From NCBI RefSeq assembly GCF_021869535.1, contig NW_026262712.1, forward strand, positions 64,660,100-64,724,099: DNA of 64,000 nucleotides. The letters run 5' to 3'. The position numbers were made by a program, and so were the translations under genes. The DNA comes from Mytilus californianus (Eukaryota > Mollusca > Bivalvia > Mytilida > Mytilidae). Below, in pieces: positions 1-11,095 of this stretch. The notes beneath the pieces are model-generated. The model made no database searches and was not told the origin of the DNA. It worked only from the letters and a program-made list of their open reading frames with translations. Position 1 is the stretch's first letter, and every line of letters begins with the position of its first letter.

Positions 1-512
1 ATGTTTGAGAAAGGTTGTACCGGTCTTCTTATTTCACCTAGAAAATAATATACAGCAAGCAATCAACTTTATATATTTTATATTTGATATTTTGTGACAC
101 ATTTGTAATCATTTTTATTTAATCTGCAATCCACAGCCTCAGCAAAAATAAATGCAAATGCAAAAACACTGTATACGCATTACTTAAACATTTTAATGAA
201 CTTATATTAATTTTGCAAATTTTCTCCTACAGAAGGTTTATATTATTGTTGTTTACTTAAAATAGTTATTTAAATTGTTGCCGCATACAAATTTGCCAAA
301 CAAAAACTAGAATGTACGATCTTCGAAAATTTCCACAAGTCGTGCATGCCATGTGAAGGGTGTTTTGATGTTATTAGTGGGTGTTGGTTGGTGAATGCTT
401 GGATGTGGTGTTGTTGGGATTGTTTGTAGGATGGCTCTATCGTTCTTTCCAATTAGTGCATACGTCTATATCTTTGTGATTTGATATGTTGTGACGCAAA
501 TAATAACTTTTA

Positions 513-570
513 GTACTGTAGGTATAGAGTAATATAGACAATATAAATAGTAGGCGATGCACAGTATAAA
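513..570. repeat. Single ancestral unit of the 46-bp minisatellite
   Basis: One or slightly more copies of the unit that is expanded at 57268-59068 in the other arm. It keeps the core words for 'tagtaggcgatg' and 'tatagacaatat'. It sits at the exactly corresponding place, next to the same flank (about 455-510 matches about 59070-59130), so the array expanded after the duplication or contracted here. Confidence 0.75.
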
Positions 571-861
571 TTTGCATTTAAAAAAAGTGAATTAGTTGTT
601 TTTGATATTTAGATTATTCATTTTTGTTTTATATAGAACAACAGTTTGCTATATACTTACTTTATCCTACAATAAATTGCTTGACTTATGAGCCGTAATC
701 TATTACACACATCTTACTACTTTTGCTGCTGATAAAGGATGATGTTTATGATAAGAGCTATATTCCGCCCCTTAAATTGACAAAATTTTAATCCTTTCTT
801 AATTAATTTAACGTCATTGATGAATTTATTAGATGATATAGCTATATATCAAATAGTCCAT

Positions 862-1045
862 TTCTAATTATGTTAGCGTTTGTTTTTGTTGCACTTTCGT
901 GTTTCTGTTGTTCCGTTGTTTTCCTCTTCTAGTTGATGTGTTTCTCTTGGCTTTAGATTGTAACCCGGATTTGTTTTCTCTCAATCCATTTATGACTTTT
1001 GAACAGCGGTATACTACTGTAGCCTTTAATTATTTACTCTGTACA
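862..1045 (+). repeat. Dispersed repeat, family C (fragment)
   Basis: This piece interrupts the arm alignment. It matches, inverted, the start of the insertion at 56400-56580 in the right arm. No coding capacity is visible. The two arms carry it at slightly different offsets, so separate insertions or rearrangement are possible. Confidence 0.55.
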
Positions 1046-1134
1046 CTTTAGTATAAACCTGTCAGAGTTGCCGTCATTATGACGTCATAAACATGTCGAT
1101 ATTCACATGACAGTTTTACATAGTCTATGGTAAA

Positions 1135-1338
1135 ATGAATATGAGCAACATCCCTACACAAAGAGATACACATTTAACGACATTACGATCTTTGTATAGG
1201 ACATCTCATAGCAAACTAGTTTTAAGGTATAAGGCTGTCGCTCATATCTACATTTTAAATATTAAAAAAGATATTCTTTTATTATCAAGGGCCAATCTGA
1301 CCTGCTCCAAACCTATGATGTATAAACGTTCCGGATGA
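1135..1338 (+). CDS. Small ORF (67 aa) whose start and stop match the other arm; coding status doubtful
   Basis: The ORF begins MNMSNIPTQRDTHLTT and ends CSKPMMYKRSG. Its counterpart in the right arm (55943-56170, minus, 75 aa) begins MNMSNILIQIDIHLTT and ends CSKPMMYKSSG, so initiation and termination codons are kept. The middle differs by indels that shift and then restore the frame. A third, more broken copy lies at 22919-23101 (minus). No signal peptide, membrane segment or known domain is seen. It lies downstream of the cGLR-like gene on the opposite strand. I do not recognise the product, and a conserved non-coding repeat is at least as likely. Confidence 0.25.
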   Translation: MNMSNIPTQRDTHLTTLRSLYRTSHSKLVLRYKAVAHIYILNIKKDILLLSRANLTCSKPMMYKRSG

Positions 1339-1517
1339 AGGTTAATTCAGAATTATAGATTTATATATCCAACCGTAAATGTTTAGATGTTAGTTACGAT
1401 TTATTAAGATTATTGCAATTCTCTCAAAACAAAAATTACTTTTTAGGCATGGACGTTTTTTTATATTTTTCTTATGCTAGTTTCTGTTCTATAACTCGTA
1501 ATGTATATATACAAAAT

Positions 1518-1990
1518 AAGGAGATTAAGCATGATTGCCAATGAGTAAACCGTGTCGTCTTGAACAATAAGCAAAACCCATACCGTATAGTAAGTTATAA
1601 AAGGTCCGGCATGAAAAAATGAAAAACTAGTCAAAAGAGAAAAAAAATTAATTGAGTTATGCTATAAATCAACAAATTGTTTTTTTTTATAAAAGACATT
1701 AACCAACAACACTAAATGATTTACAAGGCTCCGTATATAGGACAGGCACATAAAGAATGTTGTGGGATTGAAAATTGTTTGTGAGCGCTCAACCCTACGC
1801 TATCCCGAGACAGTGGTGTAACAACACAAGATAAGAAAAAAACTATTAAAATCAGTTGAAAGATTGATTCATCTGCACCAAGCAAAAACAAATCTAACAA
1901 AAGACAGTAAACACAAGGTTTCGAACTCTGAGGTTCCGATCTTCGAGTACTCTTATGTATGTTCATCCAGAAATGCACATGAAACATTAA
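1518..1990 (-). mobile_element. Retroelement tail repeat (family A), shared with the right arm
   Basis: The reverse strand carries the marks of this family: a 'tgcctgtcc' core and a terminal segment reading roughly 'catctccttatttt'. About 1518-1785 corresponds to 55468-55760 in the other arm, with the same outer flank, so the element predates the duplication. The copy here extends further (to about 1990) than the one in the right arm. Confidence 0.65.
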
Positions 1991-2179
1991 AAAAAACTTT
2001 GTTTTAGTATGAATTCAAATGGTCTTATCCACTACACCACTACGTGTATCTAAATACGCGTTTGCTAGCATGGAATATGGAACATTATTTCAAAATGGGA
2101 TACATGCCAATTATGATGTTATCGTAACAACAGAATAAAAGGTATGGGGTACACGTCAATGAGACTGCAGCCCAACGCA

Positions 2180-2415
2180 TGTTAAACCCCGACACATACT
2201 TCATGTACCTGTCCCAATTCAGAAGCCTGTAATTCAGTTATTGTCGTTAATTCATGCCTGTCCAATTTGTTTTTTTGCGTTAATTGTTTTGCTATAAATC
2301 AGCCCGTTGTTTTTGTTTGTTTGAATTGTTTCACATTTAGTCATGTCGGGGCCTTTTAAAGCTCAACTATCTCATTGGAAATCCTCCCACATCTCCTTAA
2401 CTTTGTTTTATAGAA
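2180..2415 (+). mobile_element. Retroelement tail repeat (family A), forward copy
   Basis: It shows the family words for 'tgtcccaattcagaagcctg' and 'catgtcggggcc' and ends near 'cccacatctcctta'. It lies between the 3' end of the cGLR-like gene and another copy of opposite orientation. It is absent from the right arm, where the whole stretch 1790-2640 is missing. Confidence 0.65.
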
Positions 2416-2556
2416 CAGTTCAACAATAACCATGTGAAGTAGCTATACAATATCTCCACCTCTAAATTCACTCCTTTCCGCGTCTTCCAAAAATGTGAAC
2501 ATATTTAAACAGACATTCAAAGATCTGCCACTAATACGACATTCCCTAAATGACAA

Positions 2557-4542
2557 TTATTGACGTCGGACACATGTGCACTTTATACAATAAAAGTATG
2601 ATATTATGTGATTAGTTAGTATAATAATATTCATGCATTTCTTAAGACTTTGAAATATGACGATCTGCGACAGCCAAATATTTCTTGGCCGTATTGCTAA
2701 CAATTTGTATGAGCCCACTTTTTGATATCCACATACAAAGTATTCATTTTCAATTGTCAGTTGTATATCTTGCAGAGATTTTCGACAATTTTCACCGTCA
2801 TATAGTCTGAGAAAACACAAAAATCGTAAATAATGTGCGTACACAACAGGTGGTAAATTAGAATTTGTAAAGACATGTCTGTTTTTTAATTCGTCTATTA
2901 TATCAAATGGAAGAATCGAATCTTCCGTGAACTTAATAGGTGCAATAACGTGTCTTCTATAAATAGAACTAATATCAAGACATCCATATTTCAACGATTG
3001 CTGCCCTGTGTAATCTAGTTGTTCATAATGTAGATGATCATTAAAGCAGTACAGTTTGTCGGGAGTACACTTAGATAAGGCATAATCGACAATGCTCAGA
3101 GATACAGAGAAGTGCTGGAGAGTGAATAGGTACGTGGCAAGATATAGCCATCCAGAGGCAGCATCTGTATTCAAACCAAGTATTATACATGGGAAACGTT
3201 GTTTGTGGATTTTGTAAAATACCTTGTTCAAGGATAAATCTATTCCTGTAATTTCGTTCGAATTTCCAGCTATCTGACATATTCGAAAAATATAAACATT
3301 TAAATTCAATGGATTATGCCTTTTGGTTGAGAGTTTTAAAATCTTACTGAACGTATTATTAGAACAGCGTTCACAATAACATATGCTTCTCATTTCAATA
3401 CCATACTTTTTATTAAGATGGTATAACGTATTAAAGTTGTTTATAATATTAAACGAAGAAAGATGACGCTCTACACGGTTAGAAAGTGTTTTTGAATACG
3501 TAAAAAACTGTGGCCCTATTCCATAAAACTCGTTTAACAAGTGCCTGAGCTCAGTTGCTTTATTGGAAAATAATTTATCGTCTAATAAATTTATTTCTGG
3601 TATAAAATAATGAGGAAGATAAGAATGATCGACACAATATACAAGTCTCGCTAGGCACGCCATAAAACATGGGATAATCATATGAGGTTGCCATTTGTCA
3701 CCACTGTATTCTTCTGAAACCCAAAAGACAACAGTTTTTAAGAAATAGGAACATAATATTCCCTTTGAATTAGTATATGTTTCAATTATTTCTTTTAACA
3801 TGATTTTTAACAACGCATAACAGAGCATTTGCGTGTGACTGAAAGAATATATAAGCAGCTTTTCAGCAACAGAAAAGGAAATCCGCCATTCAAACTCTTC
3901 CGTTACAGATGTTTTGCTACCAATAGGAACAAACAATGTCCCACACCTTTCTATATTGTCAACAACGCTAGGACATGGCCATAACCGGCTTTTTCCTCTT
4001 AATTTTCGAGCTTGTCCAATCCAAGTTGGACATCTAAAGCAAAATACATAATCACGTGTGTAGTCCTTATTAGTAATACATGGTCCATGTACAAAATCAA
4101 ATGCTTTATTTTCTGATTTTAAAAATTGCTTTACTTTCACGTTCGACAATACAATGTCTTTCTCCCATATATCCGAATAACGAAATGTATTACTACCATT
4201 AGGTATGAATGACGATTTGCTCAATTTTAGAATAGTAAATCCTGGTTTGATGTCTTGTGTGTTCATTATAAAAACGTTGGGCCTTTTCTTTCTGCAATGA
4301 GCCTCGTTTTCAAAAACTGTGATATCCCGACTCAGAAACATTACATCTATGTCACTTCCTTCGAGTTCTAATCCCTCTGATTTACTGCCACTATTTAAAA
4401 CAATTTCATGTCTGCCTATTAGTAAAAAATCAAAGAGCAGATAATATTTCTGGCGAAGTCGAAATAACTCTTCTGTGCCAATTTTTTCGCAAAGATAATT
4501 GTAAAACTGTAAACACATATTTTTTTCTTTGAATTCATCCAT
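2557..4542 (-). CDS. Mab-21 / cGAS-like nucleotidyltransferase (cGLR-like), copy 1, frameshifted C-terminus
   Basis: A 661-aa single-exon ORF. Residues about 1-335 read as a Mab-21/cGAS-type nucleotidyltransferase: G52-S53 in GSKSEGL, the metal-binding pair D64-I-D66, and a probable third acidic residue D164 in TRDYVFCFRC. A helical half follows (FEWRISFSVAEKLL at about 217-230, then SYFLKTVVFWVSEE and HYFIPEINLL), matching the cGAS C-lobe pattern. Residues about 340-617 form an extra region of unknown function. Family members that are active receptors sense nucleic acid and make cyclic di- or oligonucleotides for STING; ligand and product here are unknown. Up to residue 617 it aligns without gaps to the copy at 53542-55470. 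A 28-bp deletion at about 2691/2692 then shifts the frame, giving a new 44-residue hydrophobic, Cys-containing tail that reads past the ancestral TAA (2642-2644). The family call is firm; enzyme activity is inferred. Confidence 0.9.
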   Translation of the reverse strand: MDEFKEKNMCLQFYNYLCEKIGTEELFRLRQKYYLLFDFLLIGRHEIVLNSGSKSEGLELEGSDIDVMFLSRDITVFENEAHCRKKRPNVFIMNTQDIKPGFTILKLSKSSFIPNGSNTFRYSDIWEKDIVLSNVKVKQFLKSENKAFDFVHGPCITNKDYTRDYVFCFRCPTWIGQARKLRGKSRLWPCPSVVDNIERCGTLFVPIGSKTSVTEEFEWRISFSVAEKLLIYSFSHTQMLCYALLKIMLKEIIETYTNSKGILCSYFLKTVVFWVSEEYSGDKWQPHMIIPCFMACLARLVYCVDHSYLPHYFIPEINLLDDKLFSNKATELRHLLNEFYGIGPQFFTYSKTLSNRVERHLSSFNIINNFNTLYHLNKKYGIEMRSICYCERCSNNTFSKILKLSTKRHNPLNLNVYIFRICQIAGNSNEITGIDLSLNKVFYKIHKQRFPCIILGLNTDAASGWLYLATYLFTLQHFSVSLSIVDYALSKCTPDKLYCFNDHLHYEQLDYTGQQSLKYGCLDISSIYRRHVIAPIKFTEDSILPFDIIDELKNRHVFTNSNLPPVVYAHYLRFLCFLRLYDGENCRKSLQDIQLTIENEYFVCGYQKVGSYKLLAIRPRNIWLSQIVIFQSLKKCMNIIILTNHIISYFYCIKCTCVRRQ

Positions 4543-4580
4543 GCTTGAAAAAATGAAGAAAAAAAAATAAATTAAATGTT
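4543..4580 (-). other. Probable splice acceptor just before the start codon of copy 1
   Basis: On the minus strand a T-rich tract runs into TTTTTTCAAG, then C and the ATG of the large ORF. The other copy has the same layout (AAAG, then C, ATG). This fits a 5'-UTR intron ending one base before the start codon, with the whole protein in the last exon. No upstream exon could be identified. Confidence 0.45.
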
Positions 4581-4939
4581 ATGTCTGATTTTATTAATAA
4601 CATTAAAAATATGTAAAGCTTATGTTCTAATGGAAAAGATAACAATGGTTAGAATACCTACATGTAAAATTGTACAAAAGACTTCAGCATTATCGTTGGA
4701 AATATTGTGTTCTGATTTTTTTTTCTTAGCTTAAGTTTTTTTTTGTTTGTTGTTTTTCTTTATTGTTGTTTTGTTGAATTTTTTAATTGAAAAATGGGGT
4801 ACCTTGGAGTAACATATTTGGACATTTGCTCTTTTCTTTTAAATAAAAATCTTTATGATTTGATATCACTTGAATATTTTTTTTGCGAAGTTTTAGGTCC
4901 TGAAAGCTTAAGTTTTTAGGATTTCGTATACGACTTTCT

Positions 4940-5380
4940 AAGTATTGTTTTGCCATGGCGTTATCGGGTTTTCTAAACTTGTGAGTTTTGAATGTCCCTT
5001 GGTATCTTCCGCCTTTTTGTTGTTGTTTGTCTGTACACCTGTTGTGTTATTATTTGTTTGTCTCGTTCGTACAATGTTTTCGTTCTTAACGCAGAATGGT
5101 ATGTATCTTCTATTTATTATTCCTTTTTTCCGTAAAGTATGCCATTCAATGAATAACAGTAATGTGCTTGAAAAGTTGCCACCGTCGATTGGGATTTTGT
5201 CGGTCGCAAATGCAGTTTTACTGGCTACTCTGCGTGGAGCCTGTAAAAAGACAGGAAAACACGAACTGAAATTAGGTAAAACAAGAATGTACGTGTTGTC
5301 GAACTAAGCATACCCCAACTCGTAAATTAAAGTATCCGACATTAGAAGAAGTTGTCTGACAAATCCGGAAAGGCGCTTAC
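4940..5380 (+). mobile_element. LINE-type 3'-UTR fragment (family E) upstream of cGLR-like copy 1
   Basis: The sequence contains the family words 'gccatggcgtta' and 'gagttttgaatgtccc', also seen at 15350-15420 (inverted), 37330-37500 and 52905-53115 (inverted). The 120-aa frame here is repeat-derived, not a gene. It occupies the same position relative to the gene in both arms, so it was present before the duplication and may overlap the promoter or 5'-UTR. Confidence 0.6.
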
Positions 5381-6330
5381 ACGTTACTACACACCACTGA
5401 CAGGCTGCTGACCACAAAGGAATTCATTACGTTTAGTAGTAATGGAGAAATTGTCGACGAAAATATTAATTTCCATCAACATATTGAAAATTTTAAAGTA
5501 TCGGCAAACAGCAAGTAGGGGTTTTACAGATCTTAACAGTGCTAATATATATATATATAATATAAATATATGCATTAATCATATATGTAGCTCCATGAGG
5601 TGGGCCGGTCCCCCCTAAATCCGCCTCTGAAATTATCTGAATTGATTTTGGTGGCTTCAAAACATTTTTTTAAACTACGGGAAATAATTTTCGTAAACGG
5701 AAAATCTTCGATTTACCAGTACATGCCTGGTAATTAAATCACAAATAATGTGCGCCAAATGGTTTATCTGTTTCGTAGACAGCTTACTGTACGCCAATAA
5801 TGCCTTCCGTTACATCTGGTTTTCGTTCGGGAAACATTTCATCAATTGAAAAATTGAAAAATTGTGTTTTCCTAATTAATAGTTTCTCCAGCTATTGCCA
5901 GCTCTGCTAATGTCAGTAATGCTTTTCAAAAGAGTTTCAAAAGAGAAAAAAGACATTGAAAAGGAAAACACAAATCATAGTTAGTAGTTTTTATTCTGTG
6001 ATTTTGTGGATATTATTTGTTAATACTAGAAAGTAAGAACACTGTAATAGATAAAATTAACGATACCAATTTTACTGCAAGCGTTGCGCATTTAAAGATA
6101 TTTATAAATATAGTCTCTTCGTTAGGTCTTTCCAACTTCCGAAGAAACACCTTTTGATTTTGTTCTGATTATTTATTTTCCGCCACTTTTTTGTTTGTTT
6201 CTTAATGTCGTTTTTGTTTCGCAACATATCGATTAGATATTTGGAATATGATATCGAACATTAATTGCGCTATTTATACTCGCCCTTTTAACCGAACAAT
6301 TTTCAATATGGGAAATTATCTCCCCGTCTA
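5380..6330. other. Arm sequence without a recognisable gene
   Basis: About 5390-5540 matches 52540-52690 in the other arm. The part 5580-6330 has no clear partner there and no recognisable coding sequence or repeat, apart from a short piece near 5590-5630 that resembles common bivalve intergenic sequence. Confidence 0.5.
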
Positions 6331-6339
6331 CTGTATTTA

Positions 6340-7060
6340 TTGTTATCGCTTCTCCTCGCTTAAGTTCTTTTCCAAAATGTTCGTAACTTCCTCAGGATGA
6401 TCTGTTAAATTTGTACCGGAGCAGTCTGGTTATATGTAATAACAGTTATTTCCTTTTGTGTGTTTGACATTAGTGGTAAGTTGGAGTAACTTATAAACCG
6501 TAAATCAAACAGACCTAGAGGCTTTTGATGTTACTATATGAGATCCTTTTTCAAATAGAAGGAAATTGTGGCCAAGGTCATTTTCTAAAATTTGAACTTT
6601 GCTTGTTATCGTAACGCAACTACCCAGAAACCGTAAAAATTATCGATATACGGCTTTTGGCAAATTGTAAGCTGCGACATGACGCTATGGCAATACATTA
6701 GGGTCGAAGTGCTCATCGTGACATTATATAGGAGTGTTTTCCCCTAAAATATTAAAAATAAGCTGTTTGGTAGGATAACTTCTTAACCATACATATTATG
6801 GACCTGGGGTCTTTTATATGAGATCCATAACCTTTGACTTTGAAATAGAGGCCAAGGTCAAAGTTAAATTTGACGCTATAGATTTTTACTTTTGCTATTA
6901 CTTCATCATTGAACATGATAAAGTCATAATGTATTTTGCATAAGGCTGGACAACATTTGACCTTGGAAGGTCAACCGGAAGAAAGTTTGGTAATCCGGAA
7001 GTAGTACTTTTGCACTAATTAGTTGTAAAAGTACCTTTAATTCATATAGTTTCAAAATCA
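6340..7060. repeat. Diverged internal tandem repeat of about 300 bp
   Basis: Two related blocks (about 6470-6700 and 6770-6960) both contain a 'tatatgagatcc' word followed by 'ggccaaggtca' and a purine-rich segment. The same pair is present inverted at 51650-52190. Non-coding and older than the duplication. Confidence 0.5.
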
Positions 7061-7519
7061 GTGTAAATCAACCTTCATATGAACAGTAAGTGACATTTTG
7101 TAAACCGGAAGTAGCAAATTATCTCCAGTATTGCAAGCAAAATTATATAGAAACCGTATATGTTTCGAAACAGTGTAATGAAAGCAATTATATGACACCG
7201 GAATTGGCACGTTCTACAGCGGTAGTATGTTTGTGACATCAAGCCTGTATTCCACAATTTTCTAAGGTTGGGATAATTTAATTTTCAAAAGTGCAAACAA
7301 AATTTCAAAAGTGCATACAAAATTTCAAAAGTGCATACAAAATGCATTTGAAATTAAACGCAAAAACGGTTTATACTTATATGAGTACATATCTTTTTAA
7401 GTGAGAATAACCTGTACCATCTTAATCTTATTTTTTTTAGTTTGAGCCACGTGTTTTTCTTCAAAATCTGTCAAATTCGTTCCTTTAGTGTTAAAGATTT
7501 CATCTCAAATTAATATAAA

Positions 7520-7655
7520 AAAGGAGATGTTGTATGATTGTCCGATACAACTATCCACCAAAAAAGGAAGACAACACTGTTAAAACAACAGGTCACCGTA
7601 CAGCTTTCAATAATGAATAAAACTCGTGTTGTACAGTACGCTATATTGAATTGTT
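7520..7655 (-). mobile_element. Retroelement tail repeat (family A), interrupted
   Basis: It matches 48820-48965 in the right arm in inverse orientation. The match breaks at about 7655 and resumes at about 13595, so a 5.9-kb block sits inside this copy. Immediately after the break a partial copy of the same family lies in the opposite direction (about 7660-7800). Confidence 0.6.
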
Positions 7656-7869
7656 TAATATTTGTCATGACGGGGCCTTGTATAGCTGATACTGAATACT
7701 TGGTTTTTCTCATTGTTGAAAGCCATACAGTTGCCTATAATTTCTTATATCCACTGCATTTGAACATTTGTGGATTGTTGTCTCATTGGCAATCATAATG
7801 TGTCTCCGTATTTTGATATTAAAGAAATATTATCAAACATTGAATAAAAACTAAAATGGCAGAAGGAGG

Positions 7870-8190
7870 TGCACCGTCTTGCAATGTTTATATATCCCAA
7901 CTCGTCCATTATGCCAGTGATTGTAGTGACGTTTTTGGATTTCAATGAACGTAATCTAGGTATTGTAAATTATTTTGTCAGGGAATTCGTTACCACAAAT
8001 TACGTAAAACCTTTACCAAATTCTTCCATTGATACAAATATTAGGTTTGTAATTTCGGCTGTACCTGCAGAAAACTTATTTTAAACGGGATATAGTCCAT
8101 TTGTTTTTTACCGAGCCCGAAAATTTAGATACGATCCGGGTAAACTTATCGAACCTTAGGATAAACTTGTTCTAAAAGGTTGCCAATTCA
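7870..8190 (+). pseudogene. Reverse-transcriptase C-terminal fragment (degenerate)
   Basis: Read across frameshifts it gives ISQLVHYAS, then VTFLDFNERNLG and a Lys/Arg-rich stretch ending near KFRYDPG. This resembles the conserved C-terminal region after the reverse-transcriptase domain of invertebrate non-LTR elements. A sister fragment lies at 33860-34185 and a related one at 15735-15915. It is broken by stops and frameshifts and is not functional. Confidence 0.6.
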
Positions 8191-8299
8191 ACGCTGTAAA
8201 TAGATCTTTGAATTTTGTTTTTATTGGTATAAATAATGATTTTGTTATCAGTAAATTAAAACCAAACTAAATATTATTGTTATACACATATGCACGTTC

Positions 8300-8600
8300 A
8301 CGGTACTACAATCCGTCGATACCGATATTTTGGCATTGCACAAGGCCATTTTTTTCCGGGACTGTTAAGTTATGTGATTTAAGAAAAACTATAATAATTA
8401 TTTTATATGTGCATGTCCAAGGCTATAACTGAGTGGCATGTGTTGACGTCTTTACACTAAATCCATTTGATTTTGGATGTGAACTGATTGATATTCTAGT
8501 CTTGGATACATGATTTTTTGTTTCATTAGTTGTTATTGTCTTTGCACTAGCTGTCAGTTACTGCGGTTACTCTCAGATCTGTACTTTGTGTATTCTTTTT
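8300..8600 (+). mobile_element. Retroelement 3'-UTR segment downstream of the RT fragment
   Basis: It contains 'ttggcattgcacaa' and later 'gttactctcagatc', matching 44730-44910 in the right arm, where the segment is followed by a family A tail. This links the RT fragments, this UTR piece and family A into one element by order; the link is an inference. Confidence 0.5.
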
Positions 8601-9730
8601 TTGTGAGGAACGTAACCCTGCCGGTATACTCTACGTATCACGGGCCTAAGTTAGTATGAATATTCACGAGTTTCATGAAGCAACGCGGGAAACCAGATCA
8701 CGTCTATTGTGCGATTATCTAATTCCCACAGAACTTTCTGCAAGCGGAAAACAAAAAAATGTTCAGAAGTGTTTAAATATTTTTCAAGATGTAAGGCATA
8801 CAACAACTGGAATAGAGACGATACCAAAGTTAGAACACAAACATCTTGAATAATGAATCAGCTGCAAATAAACAGATACGGTATACACAAACCAAATTTT
8901 ATGCATACGAAGGCCTACCCTTTTTGCTCAACTTTTTGTTACATTTGAAAACAGGGTAATCATTAAAATTTCTGTTAAATAAAAAAAACTTTTAGTATGA
9001 GGCCTCTTATAATCTTATCATTTTATGATTCCAATCCCATACTGAAGAGCTATATTTAACCAGAGACACATGTATATATGTCTCAGATTAAACCAACCCT
9101 AACCCTAAACCTCACTCTAACTGCTACCTATGATCCCATCAATAACCTAAGATCAAAAGGGGGGCTCATGCTGGGGTTTAAACCAACATCCCATTCATAT
9201 ACATTTGTTGTACATGTATTTTTGTTTGCCATAATTCCTACCCATTCATATATATTTCAGTAGAAAATCATAGCGCATTGATCCATTGATATATATTTTC
9301 CAAGCTATCAGAAATACAATCTATGCCATCCTTAGATGAAATTAAACCATTTGTGCTCATTCATATTATTAGACAAAAACATCAGTACCATCTTAACAGA
9401 CATGTAAGATTATCAAAAAATTTAGAAATATTTTCGGTGGTTAAACTGATTTTATAAGTTTTCTGTGGTGATCCCAGCTGGACACATATAATTTCTGCTA
9501 GTTGATTTGACAATCTCTTATATGGCCAACAATTATTATTAAGTGTGGTTTCACTCAACAGAATATGTATCATACTATTTCATAACATTTAAACCAACAT
9601 TCAAATATAAAAATTAACCGGGCCTGCATTCTGTTTATTTTTGAAGGAATGCATTACAAATGTGACTTCAAAATTTGTCAGGGTAAAAAATCAATTAACG
9701 TTCAAACAGTCTCAAACATATTTATTCTAA
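8600..9730. other. AT-rich stretch, no gene seen
   Basis: Only short unsupported ORFs are present. At 9090-9120 there are about two and a half CCCTAA-like units, too few and too degenerate to call an interstitial telomere tract. Confidence 0.4.
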
Positions 9731-10345
9731 AACCAGTTGTTGGCATGACACGGGTTATGTTCTTCTCATATATTTTATAACGGTATAATACTAAACCCCT
9801 AACAGGAGGGATTGTGCCTGATATTCATATGATGAAGACATAATCTTTCAATCAGTTTAATTGAGGTCTGGAGCTGGCATGTCAGTAACTGCTAGTAGTC
9901 TGTTGTTATTTATGTATTATTGTCATTTTGTTTATTTTCTTTTGTTTCCTATTCTGACATCGGACTTTTACTGTGCGTACTGTTGTACGTTTGTTTTTTC
10001 TACATTGGCTAGAGGTATAGGGGGAGGGTTGAGATCTCAAAAAACATGTTTAACCCCGCCGCATTTTTGCGCCTGTCCCAAGTCAGGAGCCTCTGGCCTT
10101 TGTTAGTCTTGTATCATTTTTAATTTTAGTTTCTTGTGTATAATTTGGAGTTAAGTATGACGTCCATTATCACTGAACTAGTATACATATTTGTTTAGGG
10201 GCCAGCTGAAGGACACCTCCGGGTGCGGGAGTTTCTCGCTGCATTGAAGACCCATTGGTGGCCTTCGGCTGTTGTCTGCTCTATGGTCGGGTTGTTGTCT
10301 CTTTGACACATTCCCCATTTCCATTCTCAATTTTATCCTTGAAAA
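9730..10345 (+). mobile_element. 5'-truncated non-LTR retroelement 3' end (family F)
   Basis: It matches, inverted, most of 25335-25955, where the element extends further into a reverse-transcriptase-like region. The 3' end reads 'ccatttccattctcaatttt'. The frame at 9861-10106 is a passenger reading of this UTR. The left limit is where the copy begins (5' truncation). Confidence 0.65.
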
Positions 10346-11095
10346 ACTTTGACATAATGACCTAAAAATCTGCTAAGAGTTGTGAAAATTGAGCAGAAAA
10401 TGACCAACAAGCCCTTTTTGTTAGTTAACATGTACAGTGTCCAGTTATGAATCCCTTTCAATTAATTCCGTCCGTTTTACATCTTGAGAGGTCATATCGG
10501 TATTATGTTGCCGCAGAAATTTCTGCACATGTCCCTTGCGCTTTTGACTGATAACTGAACGTATTTCGTATAAATACGCGGATATTATCGAGTGCAAAAT
10601 AACATTCCTTATCGCTTGTTATAAATTCATTTCTTCACTCATACTCATGAAAATATTTCTCAAGAACATAAATAAATAGTATGGAAATGTTTTGTCGTGA
10701 GAAACATATATATATAAGTAAAAAAATCATTAATATCTATGCACACGTACCTAAAAATTGTGTTTGCAGATGAATATCTCGCCTGTCATTTATTCATCAT
10801 TCAACATAACTTGCGGTCATCCGATGTTCAGTACATCATTACTTTGATTAAATTTGTGACTAAAGGAATTATCTTGATTCATAATTTATATATATACTCT
10901 TAAAAGGTGAATTTACAAATGATATATTTTGTTCAAAGCAAGATCATTCCTTTTTGTTTAGAAGTAAAACTTAGTACTATGAGTAAAGAATTTTTCTGGA
11001 AAGGGATTTCAGAAAATTGTTTTTTTTTTTCAATTTCAACCCAAGGTCACATATATAAATTTGACTTGTCCACTTAAAAATGTTAATATGAATAA
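10345..11095. other. AT-rich stretch, no gene seen
   Basis: No ORF of interest, no clear repeat structure and no RNA gene is visible. It falls within the block found only in the left arm. Confidence 0.4.

Noticed and set aside
4945..5307. 120-aa hydrophobic ORF upstream of copy 1 as a membrane protein
   Set aside because: Same LINE fragment as above in the mirror arm; the reading frame breaks between copies.
9085..9125. Interstitial telomere repeat (CCCTAA units)
   Set aside because: Only about two and a half imperfect units; easily chance or part of a repeat.
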